A stretch of DNA of 15,857 nt, taken from the NCBI GenBank assembly GCA_937973555.1, contig CALJKL010000107.1, positions 1 to 15,857 of the forward strand. Direction: 5' to 3'. This DNA is from an uncultured Flavobacteriales bacterium. GTDB lineage: Bacteria; Bacteroidota; Bacteroidia; Flavobacteriales; Weeksellaceae. Below are positions 15,543 through 15,857 of this stretch, one piece after another. The notes beneath the pieces are model-generated. The model had not been told where the DNA came from, did no database searches, and worked only from the letters and a program-made list of their open reading frames with translations. The translations under genes and the position numbers were made by a program. The number at the start of each line of letters is the position of its first letter. Position 1 is the stretch's first letter.

Positions 15543-15857
15543 TTATTTATAAATTAGATTATCTATAATTTTTTTCCAAGGAATAATAGATAAGACAAAA
15601 ATAATTATTACAAATAATAGCCTTCTTGTGTCTCTTTTCAGTCCATCTGACTTATAAAAATAGTCAAACTCACTATTATAAATAAGTTTTATTTTGGATC
15701 CTACTGGATATTTCAAACATTCTGTTATTGATAACCCGACAATATATATTTTATTATTATATTTAATATTAACAGAAGAACCTCCTTTAGAGTTTCTGCA
15801 TTTTTGTTCAATAATTATATATGATTTTGATATATTATTCCTCTCTAAATTAGAATC
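15543..15857 (-). CDS. Partial gene, C-terminal end of a small membrane protein of unknown function
   Basis: An open frame of 104 codons enters from the right edge and stops at 15543-15545. It has no start inside the window. The visible part reads as a small soluble beta-rich domain (VNIKYNNKIYIVGLS, then CLKYPVGSKIKLIYN), followed by a hydrophobic helix (LLFVIIIFVLSIIPW) and a short basic tail KKIIDNLIYK. The pattern of a strand-rich domain with a PVGS-type turn next to a membrane helix resembles DUF3592-like proteins, in which such a domain sits between two helices; this is only a resemblance. Coding is supported by 104 uninterrupted codons in very A/T-rich DNA, sensible protein composition, and a strong terminator 81 nt after the stop. 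Its base composition is even more A/T-rich than its neighbours. Confidence 0.7.
   Translation of the reverse strand, partial: DSNLERNNISKSYIIIEQKCRNSKGGSSVNIKYNNKIYIVGLSITECLKYPVGSKIKLIYNSEFDYFYKSDGLKRDTRRLLFVIIIFVLSIIPWKKIIDNLIYK

Noticed and set aside
1..15857. CRISPR array, tRNA or rRNA gene
   Set aside because: No regularly spaced direct repeats, no cloverleaf with a T-loop GTTCGA-type sequence and no rRNA-like stretches were found by reading both strands.

Overview
This window looks like chromosomal DNA from a member of the Flavobacteriia, most likely the Chryseobacterium/Weeksellaceae side of the Bacteroidota. The evidence is the C-terminal part of the type IX secretion/gliding protein GldN at the left edge, strongly A+T-rich DNA, lipoproteins with K/E-rich residues after the lipidated cysteine, start codons without Shine-Dalgarno sequences, and several matches to the Bacteroidota promoter (TTG ... 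TANNTTTG). The genus is inference.

Left part (1-4626): the end of gldN, a rho-independent terminator, a glycine-oxidase-like FAD oxidoreductase, and an L,D-transpeptidase-like lipoprotein, all on +. Tail-to-tail with these lies a minus-strand pair: a secreted double aspartyl-protease/PDZ protein followed 3 nt later by a small two-helix membrane protein.

Middle (4683-12392), all on minus: S-adenosylhomocysteine hydrolase (ahcY) as a single-gene unit with its own terminator, and a complete tripartite RND efflux operon transcribed adaptor -> RND pump -> outer-membrane channel. The last two genes overlap by 17 bp and the operon ends in a strong 13-bp-stem terminator. A short near-palindrome (possible operator) lies just before the adaptor gene. 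Upstream of that is a 122-aa exported protein of unknown function on the same strand, in a position where a local regulator would often be found.

Right part (12532-15857): a stand-alone Sfp-type phosphopantetheinyl transferase (+) whose stop codon overlaps that of a convergent FUSC/YccS-type membrane protein (minus). The FUSC gene has the clearest promoter in the window, with its -33 TTG in the T-tract of a perfect hairpin terminator and its -7 box 4 nt from the ATG, which suggests a leaderless mRNA. Beyond a short palindromic spacer is the C-terminal end of another minus-strand gene, a small membrane protein cut by the window edge and easily missed because its start is outside.

Most of the content is ordinary core genome: envelope maintenance, efflux, the methyl cycle and cofactor attachment. 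I see no CRISPR array, insertion sequence, prophage, rRNA or tRNA. No gene-free stretch exceeds 300 nt; the longest are about 130-150 nt and are described through the sites listed. I found no convincing new multi-gene system. The points most worth following are the 122-aa exported protein beside the efflux operon, the possible surface-export signal and altered catalytic motif of the L,D-transpeptidase-like lipoprotein, and the terminator-embedded promoter of the FUSC gene.
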